From NCBI GenBank assembly GCA_024226555.1, contig JAAELO010000681.1, forward strand, positions 1 to 63,796: DNA of 63,796 bases, read 5' to 3'. Within the stretch, counting starts at the first letter, position 1, and each line of letters starts with the position of its first letter. A program made the translations under genes and the position numbers. The DNA comes from Desulfobacterales bacterium. Its GTDB lineage: Bacteria; Desulfobacterota; Desulfobacteria; Desulfobacterales; JAAELO01. The notes under the pieces were generated by a model. That model searched no databases. It was not told the DNA's origin and saw nothing but the letters and a program-made list of their open reading frames with translations. This document shows, piece after piece, positions 17,003-27,287 of the stretch.

Positions 17003-18796
17003 TTATTCTTCAGATTTTAAAACTGCTAAAAACGCAGATTGCGGTATTTCAACCTGACCAACCATTTTCATCCTCTTCTTTCCTTTTTTCTGCTTTTCCA
17101 GAAGTTTTCTTTTTCTTGAAATATCACCACCGTAGCATTTTGCAGTAACATCTTTTCTAAAAGCCGTGACAGTTTCCCTTGATATGATTTTAGCCCCTAT
17201 CGCACCCTGAATTGCAATTTTAAACATCTGTCTTGGAATCTCTTCTCTTAATTTTTTACAAGCAACTCTTGCATGGGAAACGGCTCTGTCCTTGTGTACT
17301 AAGTGCGCTAACGCATCAACCTTTTCTCCATTTATCAGAAAATCGAGTTTTGATATTATTGTTTCTCTATTGTCAATGAGCTCATAATCAAATGAACCAT
17401 ATCCCTGAGTTATACTTTTAAGTTTATCATAAAAATCATATATAACTTCAGCTAACGGAATTTCAAATATCATTTCAAGGCGTTCATTTGTGAGATACTG
17501 ATAATTCTTGCTGATACCTCTTCTATCCAAACATAGCTTCATTACAGCTCCCATATATCTATCAGGAACAATTATAGCTGCTTTGATAAATGGTTCTTTA
17601 ACATATTCAATATTTGCAGGATCTGGATAAATTGCAGGATTATCAATAATTTGAAGTTCACCATCTGTTGTTTTAACTTCATATTGGACAGATGGAGCGG
17701 TTAAAATAAGTGACATTCCATATTCTCTTTCAAGTCTTTCCTGGACAACTTCAAGGTGTAGAAGTCCTAAAAATCCACATCTAAATCCAAAACCCAAAGC
17801 TGCTGATGAATCCTTTTCGTATATTAAAGATGCATCATTTAGTTTTAATTTTTCCAGAGCAACTGTTAGTTCTTCATACTCATCAGATGCAACAGGATAA
17901 AGTGATGAAAAAACAACAGGGTTTGGATCTTTAAAACCATCCATCGATTGTTCACATGGGTTTTTAACAGTGGTTACTGTATCACCACATTTAGTATCAC
18001 TAACAGTTTTTATCCCTGCTATTATATATCCAACCTGTCCTGCTTTTAACTCTTTCTGAGGAATTCTCTTTATTTGGAATAATCCAACCTCTTCAACCTT
18101 ATATTCAGCATTATTTGAAGTGAATTTTATTTTATCACCTGCCTTAATTGTTCCATCAAAAACTCTTAAGTGAACGACAGTTCCTCTATATGGATCATAG
18201 TGTGAATCAAAAATTAAAGATCTAAGAGGTTTTTCAGCATCTCCCTCAGGGGGTTTCATTAAATTGACAGCACCTTCAAGAACATCAACAATACCAATTC
18301 CATTTTTAGCAGATGTTAGTATTACATCATCAGAGTCCAACCCAAGGTCCTCTTCAATCTGATTTTTCACCCAGTCAATTTCAGCAGATGGTAAATCTAT
18401 TTTATTTATAACAGGTATAATTTCAAGATCATGCTCAAGAGCAAGGTACATATTTGCAAGAGTTTGTGCCTCAACTCCCTGACTTGCATCAATTATTAAA
18501 AATGCTCCTTCACATGAAGCAAGTGCTCTTGAAACTTCATATGTAAAATCGACATGTCCAGGAGTATCTATCAGGTTTAAAAAATATTTCTTTCCATCTT
18601 TTGCTTTATAAGGAAGGCACACAGTCTGACTTTTTATGGTTATACCACGCTCTCTTTCAATATCCATTGAATCCAATAGCTGATCTTGAAAATCTCTGTC
18701 TGAGATTATTCCACTTTCCTGAATTAACCGGTCTGAAAGAGTCGATTTCCCATGGTCTATATGCGCTATGATACTAAAATTTCTTATTTTATCCAT
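17003..18796 (-). CDS. lepA: Elongation factor 4 (LepA)
   Basis: Ribosome-associated GTPase that back-translocates or helps assemble ribosomes under stress. The 597 residues match LepA exactly. G1 is AHIDHGKST (11-19), G2 ERERGITI, G3 DTPGHVDF, G4 NKIDLPS. The LepA-specific C-terminal domain is present ([19 protein letters not shown]...[46 protein letters not shown]). It is a single gene, transcribed convergently with ndk and divergently from the GGDEF gene. Confidence 0.98.
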   Translation of the reverse strand: MDKIRNFSIIAHIDHGKSTLSDRLIQESGIISDRDFQDQLLDSMDIERERGITIKSQTVCLPYKAKDGKKYFLNLIDTPGHVDFTYEVSRALASCEGAFLIIDASQGVEAQTLANMYLALEHDLEIIPVINKIDLPSAEIDWVKNQIEEDLGLDSDDVILTSAKNGIGIVDVLEGAVNLMKPPEGDAEKPLRSLIFDSHYDPYRGTVVHLRVFDGTIKAGDKIKFTSNNAEYKVEEVGLFQIKRIPQKELKAGQVGYIIAGIKTVSDTKCGDTVTTVKNPCEQSMDGFKDPNPVVFSSLYPVASDEYEELTVALEKLKLNDASLIYEKDSSAALGFGFRCGFLGLLHLEVVQERLEREYGMSLILTAPSVQYEVKTTDGELQIIDNPAIYPDPANIEYVKEPFIKAAIIVPDRYMGAVMKLCLDRRGISKNYQYLTNERLEMIFEIPLAEVIYDFYDKLKSITQGYGSFDYELIDNRETIISKLDFLINGEKVDALAHLVHKDRAVSHARVACKKLREEIPRQMFKIAIQGAIGAKIISRETVTAFRKDVTAKCYGGDISRKRKLLEKQKKGKKRMKMVGQVEIPQSAFLAVLKSEE

Positions 18797-19050
18797 TAAA
18801 TTTTTTAAACCTGCTCTTTTTTAAATTAATCTTCATATTATAAAAAATTGACTTGCCATATATTATAAAATAACAATGTAAGGTATTTTTTTATTGTAAA
18901 AGGTTAAAATTACTATTACATTTATTTAATAAGTTATGTAATTACTTATTATTTAAAATTATTAAACATTCCTTTTTATCAATTGGAATTTTTCATGTCA
19001 ACCGATTACGGGTAAAACAATAATTTTGTAACTATCTGGAAATTTTTTAA

Positions 19051-19968
19051 ATGGAAACCCACGTTTTAATAGTCGATGATGATACAGCAATAAGAGAATC
19101 AATTCAGGAATATCTCAGTATAGCCAATTTTAATGCAAACTCAGTTGCAAGCGCTGAAGATGCAATAGACTATCTTGAGAAAAATCAAGTTGATATAGTT
19201 ATCACAGATATTCTAATGACAGGAATGGATGGATTTGAATTAACCGATCTGATAAAGAAAAAATATGATTCTGAAGTTATTGTTATTACAGGATATAGCG
19301 CTGAATATTCCTATGAAGAGGCCATAAGCAAAGGTGCTAGTGATTTTATTTTCAAACCTGTTAGATTCGAGGAATTAAATCTAAGGATAAAAAGAGTTTT
19401 AAGGGAAAGAAATCTATCTAAAGATAGAATAGAAATGCTTGAAAAGCTGAAAAAACTCGCGATTACTGATGGTTTAACAAAACTATACAACTCCAGACAT
19501 TTTTATATTCAACTTGACCTTGAGATAGAACGTTTAAAAAGATATAATCACCCACTCTCAATGCTCCTGTTAGATATTGATAATTTTAAGGATTACAATG
19601 ATAAGTATGGTCATATTGATGGGGATAAAGTTCTTTTAATTATTGGAAAAATAATTCACGCTTGTCTTAGATCTATGGACTCAGGATATAGATATGGTGG
19701 TGAAGAATTCACAATTTTACTACCTGAAACCAACTGTGAGAAAGCTATTAAGGTAGCTAACAGAATAAAACAAATATTAGCAAAAGAAGATTTTATTGCT
19801 TCAAATGGGGATGTTAATAAAATAACAATGAGTACAGGTGTTGCAGAATATTATCCAAATGAAGATCTGAGAGAATTTATTAAAAGAGCCGATAAAGCTA
19901 TGTATAAATCTAAAGATGATGGAAAAGATACTATTACAAGCTTAGCACATGAGAATGTTTCTAAATGA
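19051..19968 (+). CDS. Response regulator with GGDEF (diguanylate cyclase) output
   Basis: A 305-residue two-domain protein. The N-terminal receiver domain has the acidic pair DDD at 9-11, phospho-acceptor Asp53 in ITDILMTGMDGFEL, and Lys in FKPVRFEEL (about 102). The C-terminal GGDEF domain (about 135-300) has the active-site motif GGEEF at 216-220 and an intact inhibitory I-site RSMD at 207-210, five residues before it. It should make c-di-GMP when phosphorylated and be product-inhibited. The partner histidine kinase is not in the window. Its TGA overlaps the ATG of the DUF2156 gene, so the two are coupled. The PilZ protein at 9194 is a possible reader of the signal. Confidence 0.93.
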   Translation: METHVLIVDDDTAIRESIQEYLSIANFNANSVASAEDAIDYLEKNQVDIVITDILMTGMDGFELTDLIKKKYDSEVIVITGYSAEYSYEEAISKGASDFIFKPVRFEELNLRIKRVLRERNLSKDRIEMLEKLKKLAITDGLTKLYNSRHFYIQLDLEIERLKRYNHPLSMLLLDIDNFKDYNDKYGHIDGDKVLLIIGKIIHACLRSMDSGYRYGGEEFTILLPETNCEKAIKVANRIKQILAKEDFIASNGDVNKITMSTGVAEYYPNEDLREFIKRADKAMYKSKDDGKDTITSLAHENVSK

Positions 19969-20873
19969 CATTTAGTTCTCTTTTACCAGAAAATTTTCAA
20001 GCTTTGAAAAAATATTTTGTATTTCAAAACTCTGATCTTTGTGTATATTCTTTACCTTCATTAATCGTATGGAATAACCACATTTCAAACCCTAATTTTC
20101 TCGAAAAGAATGATCATCTATTTATTTCAAATGTTTTCCGCAATGATCCTGAAAAATCACATCTGATTTTTCCTTTATCTCTTAAAAATGAAGATTTAGA
20201 CCCTCATTATTTATATGAAAGCGCAAAAGAACTTGGTTTTAATTCTTACTGGTTTATTCCCGAATATTATATTGAAAGTAATCAGAAAAAATTATCTGAA
20301 TATTTTATTATAAAAGAACAGCCTGAATATAATGATTACATTTACAAATCAGAAAATCTTGTTCTTTTATCAGGTAAAAAGCTTTCAAAAAAAAGAAACT
20401 TAATTAATCAGTTTAATTCAAATTATTTAGATCAAAATAAAGTTATAGTTGAGCCTATTGATAAAAATAATTTCAAAGATTGTCTTCAGTTTCTTAACAA
20501 GTGGTTTGATGAAAAGGATTTTGATAAGAACGATGATGATTTTAAAACTGAGAAATTAGCAGCTGAATTAGCTCTCACAAATTATGATAAACTTGAATTT
20601 GATACTTTAATAGTAAAAATTGATGATATAATTGAAGGATACTCTATGGGTACAAGGCTTAATAATAACATGTGGGTTCTTCATTTTGAGAAGGCAAATT
20701 CAAATATCAAAGGTTTGTATCAATTTCTTGATAGAGAAACAGCTAAAAAGATTTATAATGAATACGAACACATCAATAAAGAGAGTGACATGGGAGTTCC
20801 AGGTATTGCACATTCAAAAAACTCTTACTATCCATTTAAAAGAGGCAAATCCTATAAGCTTTCTTTAAAGTAA
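19965..20873 (+). CDS. DUF2156 (phosphatidylglycerol lysyltransferase-like C-terminal domain) protein
   Basis: A 302-residue soluble protein with the double-GNAT DUF2156 layout. It has [11 protein letters not shown] early, then [29 protein letters not shown] about residues 120-150, and [20 protein letters not shown]. It ends with LHFEKAN...[15 protein letters not shown] and [22 protein letters not shown]. Related domains sit in MprF and move aminoacyl groups onto lipids, but stand-alone DUF2156 proteins have no settled function. Start-stop overlap with the diguanylate cyclase gene suggests a shared role or control. It converges on and overlaps the chemoreceptor gene by 9 bp. Confidence 0.8.
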   Translation: MTFSSLLPENFQALKKYFVFQNSDLCVYSLPSLIVWNNHISNPNFLEKNDHLFISNVFRNDPEKSHLIFPLSLKNEDLDPHYLYESAKELGFNSYWFIPEYYIESNQKKLSEYFIIKEQPEYNDYIYKSENLVLLSGKKLSKKRNLINQFNSNYLDQNKVIVEPIDKNNFKDCLQFLNKWFDEKDFDKNDDDFKTEKLAAELALTNYDKLEFDTLIVKIDDIIEGYSMGTRLNNNMWVLHFEKANSNIKGLYQFLDRETAKKIYNEYEHINKESDMGVPGIAHSKNSYYPFKRGKSYKLSLK

Positions 20874-22439
20874 CATCTTTCGTTTCTTCAATTTAAACCT
20901 TGATAAGACCTTACGAACCTGTGAAGCCTGTGATGATAATTCTTCCGCTGCTGATGAAGCTTCTTCTGCATATGCATTATTCTGCTTTGTATCTTTATCA
21001 ATTAACCTTAAGCTTGTATTTACCTGTGAAATACTGTTTGATTGATCCTTACTAACCGTTGCTATTTCTCTTACAAGTTCCGTAACTTTATTAACACTTT
21101 CATTTATTTCAATTAGGCTTTTTGAGGTATTTTCTGCAATTACACTTCCACGTTGAATTTTTTTTACAGATTTTTCAATAAGTTCTTCAGAGTTTTTAGC
21201 AGCCTTTGTTGTTCTATATGCTAAATTCCTAACTTCTTGTGCAACAACTGCAAAACCCTTACCATGTTTACCAGCTCTTGCAGCTTCAACAGCAGCATTA
21301 AGTGCAAGTAAATTTGTTTGAAAAGCGATATCATCAATTGCTTTAATAATTTTTGAAATTTCTCTACTGGATTTTGAAATATCCTCCATGGCAAAAACCA
21401 TTTCACCCATACGATCAACTCCTCTTGTTGAAGCATCACTTGCTCCAGTTGCTATCTCATGGGCCTTTGCAGCATTGTCTGCGCTGATAGCTGTTTTAGA
21501 GTCAATTTCTGCAACGGTTGTAACAATCTGGTCAGTAGATGCGGCTTGTCTTTGAACACTCATAGAAAGAGATCTGCTTGATTCGGATACCAAATTTGAT
21601 CCACTATCCACTTGCTGTGCAGTATTTAAAATATCAGCAACAATAGTATTTAAACTATCAATCATTGTCTGGAGTGCAATACCAAAAAGATCCATTTCTG
21701 AATGTATTGAAATATCCTGATCGAGATCACCTTCAGCTATTCTAGTCGCTGCTTTTGCTTTCTTCTGAAGTTCATAAACCACAACATTTAGTGCTGAACT
21801 GACTAACCCTATTTCATCAGATGATTCACTTAACTGATCTGAAAGATCCCCTTTTTTTAAATTTGCAGCAAAATCTGTTATTTTCCTGATAGGAAGTATT
21901 ATATATAATCTAAGTGTAAGTAAAATCCCAATAACAAGCACAACGTTAACTGCCATGCTTACCATACTTATACTTATTATAGATTTTCTTAATTGTTCAA
22001 ACAATATATCCTTGGAAACATATACAATAACTTTCCCCAAAATATTGTTTTCATATTCAATCTGTTTTGTACTCTTAAAAAAATCGCCTTTAATATCTTT
22101 GTTATAGTTAATAACTTTCCAATCCTTATTCCTTACCTTCCCACTTACAATTTTACTGTTTAAATTATCTTTAATAATAATTCCGTAAATTTCCTTGCTT
22201 TTCATTTCTGACATCAATGTTTTATCTATTTGAACATCATTGATATTCCAAAGTGGGTTTACAAGATTATTTGAAAGTCTATCAACGACTTTGATAGAAA
22301 AGTGAGTAAGATTTTTAGTGATTTCAATCTTTTTCTGGATATATTGCTGAACACCAAATAAGGAGATAACTACAGAAATAACACAAACAAGTATTAAACT
22401 CATCTTTGTCTGTATACTGTTTTTCCAGAAATATTGCAT
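20865..22439 (-). CDS. Methyl-accepting chemotaxis protein
   Basis: A 524-residue chemoreceptor: TM1 about 13-33, a periplasmic domain of about 120 residues (34-152), TM2 154-178, HAMP about 179-232, and a signalling domain with the conserved tip [38 protein letters not shown]. The size and sequence ([12 protein letters not shown]...GKVIVYVSK) of the sensor part suggest a small Cache/PAS-like domain, not the long helical sensor of the three receptors at 34.7-42.1 kb, so it belongs to a different receptor group. It lacks an obvious C-terminal CheR-tether pentapeptide. A repeat copy lies about 130 bp upstream. Confidence 0.93.
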   Translation of the reverse strand: MQYFWKNSIQTKMSLILVCVISVVISLFGVQQYIQKKIEITKNLTHFSIKVVDRLSNNLVNPLWNINDVQIDKTLMSEMKSKEIYGIIIKDNLNSKIVSGKVRNKDWKVINYNKDIKGDFFKSTKQIEYENNILGKVIVYVSKDILFEQLRKSIISISMVSMAVNVVLVIGILLTLRLYIILPIRKITDFAANLKKGDLSDQLSESSDEIGLVSSALNVVVYELQKKAKAATRIAEGDLDQDISIHSEMDLFGIALQTMIDSLNTIVADILNTAQQVDSGSNLVSESSRSLSMSVQRQAASTDQIVTTVAEIDSKTAISADNAAKAHEIATGASDASTRGVDRMGEMVFAMEDISKSSREISKIIKAIDDIAFQTNLLALNAAVEAARAGKHGKGFAVVAQEVRNLAYRTTKAAKNSEELIEKSVKKIQRGSVIAENTSKSLIEINESVNKVTELVREIATVSKDQSNSISQVNTSLRLIDKDTKQNNAYAEEASSAAEELSSQASQVRKVLSRFKLKKRKMLL

Positions 22440-22881
22440 AAATTAATTCTTTTATTTAATTTAATGTTTGAAAACTATATTATAATTGGCAAGATAGATG
22501 TTTTTAAGGTTTTATAATTATACGAAAAATTAATTTTAGTGTCAATTTATAAACATTTTTCATAGTATTAATTAGGGGAATCTTTAAAAACTGCCTTTTG
22601 ATTGAACGACTTAAGTTGTTCAAAAATACTGATCAACATAATTTTTAGAAAAAAATCTTTTATTTGTGACTAATTTCATTAGAAAATTGAATTTCTAAAA
22701 TATACTATGATATGAATTAAAGAAAACCGTCTAATCAATGCCTTTTGTCTGAACTACAGTGATATTATTAAAAAATGTTGTATGTTTATAAAATAAAAAA
22801 CTTTAATAATCTGTATTTCAATCAAAATTCTAATATTAGAGGTTCTCTTAACATTATTAATTATAAATTCAGGAATACTAA
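22440..22881. other. Divergent intergenic region holding repeat copy C
   Basis: 442 bp between the chemoreceptor and the giant membrane-protein operon. Repeat copy C occupies 22576-22847. The remainder is AT-rich without other recognisable features. Confidence 0.4.
22576..22847 (-). repeat. MITE-like palindromic element, largest and most diverged copy (copy C)
   Basis: 272 bp with ends GGGAATCTTTAAAAACTGCC and TTTCAATCAAAATTCTAATATTAGAGGTTCTC. Internal family landmarks are present (TTGATTGAACGACTTAAG, ACTACAGTGATATTATT, GTTTATAAAATAAAAAACTTTAATAATCTGTATTTC), but the middle carries about 50 extra bases. It may be an older copy or one that received another insertion. Confidence 0.65.
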
Positions 22882-25800
22882 ATGGATTCTGATAAACTGA
22901 TCTTATACTCAAAATTAAAAATTTATGTTAAAAATTTTAAGGATCAAAAATTAATAGATGAATCTGAATATAATTCAATCTACAATACTTTAGACAAGCT
23001 ATGTTTTGATCTTTTTAATGAAAACGATATTGAATCTTTTGAAAATCTCTTAAACATTTTTAAAAAGATTGCCCCTGAAAAGGAGCTTAATCTATTTAAC
23101 AATTTTCTAAAAGCTGAAAAATTACGAAAAATTAATGAAAGAAGATATTCTTCTATTCAAAAAAAATCTTATTTTGATCCAACAGATATTTTTGACGATA
23201 TTGACCCTTTCTCTTTATCTTTATATGATTGGGATAAAACTTATAAATCATTTAGAAAACTTATAGAAACCTTAAAGTCTGAAATCTCTTTTGAATCAGC
23301 TATTAAAGAATGTAAAATATTTTTTGATACGGGTGGGGTTTTATCAATTCCTTCTGACTTCCCATATCCTACAGATAATTTAATTAAAAATCTTCTTAAA
23401 AAGAGTATAATATCAAAAGACCTGATTAACCCACTATCGTCAGACACAAATCTCATTACAAGAGAGTTATCAAAATCAAAAAAAGAGATCAGTCACAAAT
23501 TAAATAATGATTTTATTACGATTGAAGATTTTAACATTTTTGGAGATATATCCAAAAATTTCATTCATGATATCTGTTTCTCAGGCAATTCAAACTCATT
23601 TAGCAAATATATAATATCATGGAATGGACCAGGAAAAGCTCAGATCCTCTCAGACTGGTGGGAGATGGGTGATAAGAACAGTCAAATAAGTGAATTAATA
23701 ATGGCTTTCTCGGATATAAACCCAGCTCTTGAAACAGGTAAATGGCATGCATGGGTAAGAGAAAAAACTATTCATAATAATCAGGGTTTAAACAGATTTA
23801 AAGATCTTATTCATGAACATAAAGAGCTGTATGAATTATCATTAATACTTAGTTTTGGGGATATTATTCCTAATATTAATATTTGGGAAACCGTACTAAA
23901 CAATACAAAATTAAGTTTTCAGAATGATATAGAACTTTTAAAAACAGAAACAATTTCAAAACAACCTCCTCCTATTCCTATGAAAACAGCACCTCCACCT
24001 ATACCTAAAAAGAATCAGGTAGATAATATCTATGAAGATGTGCATGAGGCAATATCATCCACATTAGATTTCGAAGTAAGTGAAGATATTGTTATACCCA
24101 GGAAAATCGAAACTAAAGAAGATAAATTTGTTGAACAGGAAAGCTCCTGGAATCTCTATTTAAAACCCTTTTTAAATGAGAACTGGTTAGGATTAATTGG
24201 TGCATCTTCACTAATGGTTGCATGGTTATTCCTCTCGATTTGGCTTTGGGACAGGGGACCGTTTTACAGATTAATTGCCGGTGCCATTCCTATGATTATG
24301 ACAACACTTGGTTTAGGCTGGATAAGTAGTTTCTTTTATAAACTAAGAGATGATGGTTCATCTTCAAAAGCTGCTGTTTTGTTTAGTTGCCTGAGTTTAT
24401 TATCTGTTCCATTTAATATATTAATAAGTCTTTCAATGCTAAAAACAGAAAGTTTTGGTATTGGATTCTCATTAATAGGAGTTTATTTTTTTTCAATAAT
24501 TTTACTATCAAGATGGATAGGACTTACATTAGGCTTTAACCCTTCAACACACCTTCTTTTATTAAACTCACTTTTAGTGATTCCAATAGGTATAAAAACA
24601 TATATATCAAATAGCCTGTTTATTGAACCATCAATGTTCGCAGGTTTCTTTTTTTCCTGTCACATCGTTTATAAAAACAGAAAAAATATTAATTTTTCTT
24701 TTAAATCCTTATATCTACTATTTGGTGGAAATTATTTTCTATCTATAAGTATTTTATTCCTGTATTTCAGGGTATTACCTGACCAAGGTTCTATAGCACT
24801 ACTAATTCAACTATCAGCCCTTACATTTCTGACTTTAAGCAAAGATAAAGAAACAACTTTTATTATTACAGCTTGTTGCCTTTCAATTCTAAGTTTATTT
24901 TTTGGGTTTAATACACAACTATTTGCAATATGTTTTATTTTAGGAACCTCATTTTGGATATTTTTACAAAAAAAATTATCAGTAAAATGGGGAGTTGAAA
25001 TTGTTTCAATCTTTCTGATATTAATTCCTGGGGTAATCATATATAGTTATTTCAAACATAACATACCATTTTTATTAAACTACTCACCGCTATTGTTTAT
25101 TTTATCAATATTTATGGTGTTCATTTATGAAGAGAAGTTTGTTAATCAGGAATCAAAGATTCTTTCTTATATACTTCCACTAATACTTTTATCAAATGTT
25201 CTTCTAATAAATATTAATAATGGTTTCATATTTACTACCATTTCTATTTTAATTTATGGTTTCTATTGTTTCAAAAGGTATACACGGTGGTACAGAAGGA
25301 ATTTATGGTTCTTAAACACTTTCCTTGTGGTCTACGTTCCAACCATTTCACTATTATATTATTATAAAGGCTTAACAGGTAATATTAGTTTTTCTATATT
25401 GCCTGCAACTATTCTTACTTTTATTTTTTGCTGCCTTTCTAAAAAGACTGATAATACTTTTACTAAACGATATGATACTTCTATCCTGTGGATTTTTTCC
25501 GGCATAAACTCATTTTTAATAATACTATATTTCTTTAATTTTACATTTGAACCTGATCTAACCATATTATGCTGTTTATTATTTACAATAATCAGCCTGT
25601 TTTTTTCAGCACATCGATCTGGTTCCGTAATTCCTGTATACCTTTTATTCGGATTAACAGGGCTCTCAGCTACCATCATAAAATCATACCTTGGTATTGA
25701 AACCAAGTCCGGACTGGGTATGGCTTTTGGTTCACTTTTAATGTTAATCGCATCCGGTTATTTTAAAAACAAAAGTTTCTCTAAAAAAGAGATACAAGAT

Positions 25801-27276
25801 CTGTTTTTCAACTTTGAATTCCCTTTAAAAGTAGAAAAATACTTCACATCTTCAATGAAAGTCATTGCTGTTATCTTAATTTTCGGTTCTATGCTAAAAG
25901 CTTTTTACAACTTTAAGCCTGTTTTTGTTAATGGAGAGTTTTCGATAGATGGGATTAAAATTTTAATAGTTCTAATGTTAAATATTGGAATTTCGGGATT
26001 TATAATAGAGAAATATAAAATAAAATTTACAGGAGTTATTCTTCTTTTTCCCTTAATTGCATCTCTCATAAGCATTTTATCAGTTATTCCTGATTTTGCT
26101 CTTCCACATATGATTGTTATTACCCTACTTCTTTTTGGACAATTTACAGGAATTATAAAGAATAAACTTTCAGAATCAATATTTCATCCATTTAGATTGT
26201 TCGAAATCTTACTTTATGTATTAAGTGTTCCCTTTACTTTTTCCGGATATTATTTTCTTTTTATAATCGATGCATCTTTAATATATTTCATAACTTATTC
26301 TCTTCTTGTTATATCGTTTACACATTTCAGTATATTCAAATATCAAAGGAAAATAATATCACATATCAATATTTTACATATTCTTACCATGTGGTATATG
26401 ACCCTTCTACTTCTTAAACTTGAAAAAGCTCAAATATTGCATATAGTCTCAAATTTCAACCCTGATCCATTCACAAATATCAATGTAATCGTTAATACCT
26501 TTATGTTTCTTGCAGGACCATTTGTTTTTGTTCTTCCTGTATATTTTATGGAAAAATCAAGCCACATTACGTTATCTGATTATTCAAATTCAGCTCATTT
26601 CTGGTTTAAATTATTGGCTTTATTATATGTTCCAACTATGGGTTTTACTTTTTTTACTCAAATTGATTACCCTTATATTTATTTTATAATTGGGGTTGTT
26701 TTAGTCTACGCAGGAAGCAGAAAGCATGATCTTTTCTTTACTGAATTTTTTAAAGGGCTCGCCTGCTCTTTTTGTACTGTTAAAATAATGAATTTCAATC
26801 CTTTAATTGGAATATTTTCAGGTCTTACGCTTTACACTATTATTAATTCTCTTCTTTATTATACTACTCAAAAATCTATAAGAGTTTTATCAATAAAAAA
26901 ACCTTTTAACTATGGAATAAGAAACGCATGGATAGTCCATATATTCATATTGGTTTTTCTTATGACACATATTTCAACATTCATCTTGGATTATAATTTA
27001 TTTATCCCAAACTATCTTCTTTATCTTCTAATTCCCTGGTTTATCTTCTTAAAAGTTAAATTAAAATATGAATACCTTGCATATGCCGGAATTGGTCTTT
27101 TTGCATATGCAAATATTTTTTCTGCCCTTTACTTTAAAAACCGTTTCTTAGCAATAGACCTTAATACAATTCATCTTCTAAGCACGACTTTAGTTCTATC
27201 TATATTATGCTATTATGCCTTAATTTTGATTTTTAAAGGTCCTGCTAATAATTTTATGAGCAAAAGATCTTTATAA
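22882..27276 (+). CDS. Giant polytopic membrane protein with a cytoplasmic N-terminal domain
   Basis: A 1464-residue protein I cannot assign to a characterised family. Residues 1 to about 420 are soluble, charged and helical, ending in a proline-rich linker (KQPPPIPMKTAPPPIPKK about 360-380). From about 422 (LKPFLNENWLGLIGASSLMVAWLF) to the end it is a near-continuous series of hydrophobic helices, roughly 30 by eye, with short loops. The design recalls DUF2339/DUF2157-type multi-helix membrane proteins, which also place a soluble stretch before ENWL-like entry helices, but similarity is only general. The next gene (813 residues, also multi-helix) begins 11 bp later and a B12 radical SAM gene follows, forming one operon. 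No catalytic motif was seen. Confidence 0.75.
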   Translation: MDSDKLILYSKLKIYVKNFKDQKLIDESEYNSIYNTLDKLCFDLFNENDIESFENLLNIFKKIAPEKELNLFNNFLKAEKLRKINERRYSSIQKKSYFDPTDIFDDIDPFSLSLYDWDKTYKSFRKLIETLKSEISFESAIKECKIFFDTGGVLSIPSDFPYPTDNLIKNLLKKSIISKDLINPLSSDTNLITRELSKSKKEISHKLNNDFITIEDFNIFGDISKNFIHDICFSGNSNSFSKYIISWNGPGKAQILSDWWEMGDKNSQISELIMAFSDINPALETGKWHAWVREKTIHNNQGLNRFKDLIHEHKELYELSLILSFGDIIPNINIWETVLNNTKLSFQNDIELLKTETISKQPPPIPMKTAPPPIPKKNQVDNIYEDVHEAISSTLDFEVSEDIVIPRKIETKEDKFVEQESSWNLYLKPFLNENWLGLIGASSLMVAWLFLSIWLWDRGPFYRLIAGAIPMIMTTLGLGWISSFFYKLRDDGSSSKAAVLFSCLSLLSVPFNILISLSMLKTESFGIGFSLIGVYFFSIILLSRWIGLTLGFNPSTHLLLLNSLLVIPIGIKTYISNSLFIEPSMFAGFFFSCHIVYKNRKNINFSFKSLYLLFGGNYFLSISILFLYFRVLPDQGSIALLIQLSALTFLTLSKDKETTFIITACCLSILSLFFGFNTQLFAICFILGTSFWIFLQKKLSVKWGVEIVSIFLILIPGVIIYSYFKHNIPFLLNYSPLLFILSIFMVFIYEEKFVNQESKILSYILPLILLSNVLLININNGFIFTTISILIYGFYCFKRYTRWYRRNLWFLNTFLVVYVPTISLLYYYKGLTGNISFSILPATILTFIFCCLSKKTDNTFTKRYDTSILWIFSGINSFLIILYFFNFTFEPDLTILCCLLFTIISLFFSAHRSGSVIPVYLLFGLTGLSATIIKSYLGIETKSGLGMAFGSLLMLIASGYFKNKSFSKKEIQDLFFNFEFPLKVEKYFTSSMKVIAVILIFGSMLKAFYNFKPVFVNGEFSIDGIKILIVLMLNIGISGFIIEKYKIKFTGVILLFPLIASLISILSVIPDFALPHMIVITLLLFGQFTGIIKNKLSESIFHPFRLFEILLYVLSVPFTFSGYYFLFIIDASLIYFITYSLLVISFTHFSIFKYQRKIISHINILHILTMWYMTLLLLKLEKAQILHIVSNFNPDPFTNINVIVNTFMFLAGPFVFVLPVYFMEKSSHITLSDYSNSAHFWFKLLALLYVPTMGFTFFTQIDYPYIYFIIGVVLVYAGSRKHDLFFTEFFKGLACSFCTVKIMNFNPLIGIFSGLTLYTIINSLLYYTTQKSIRVLSIKKPFNYGIRNAWIVHIFILVFLMTHISTFILDYNLFIPNYLLYLLIPWFIFLKVKLKYEYLAYAGIGLFAYANIFSALYFKNRFLAIDLNTIHLLSTTLVLSILCYYALILIFKGPANNFMSKRSL

Positions 27277-27287
27277 AGGATACTTAA

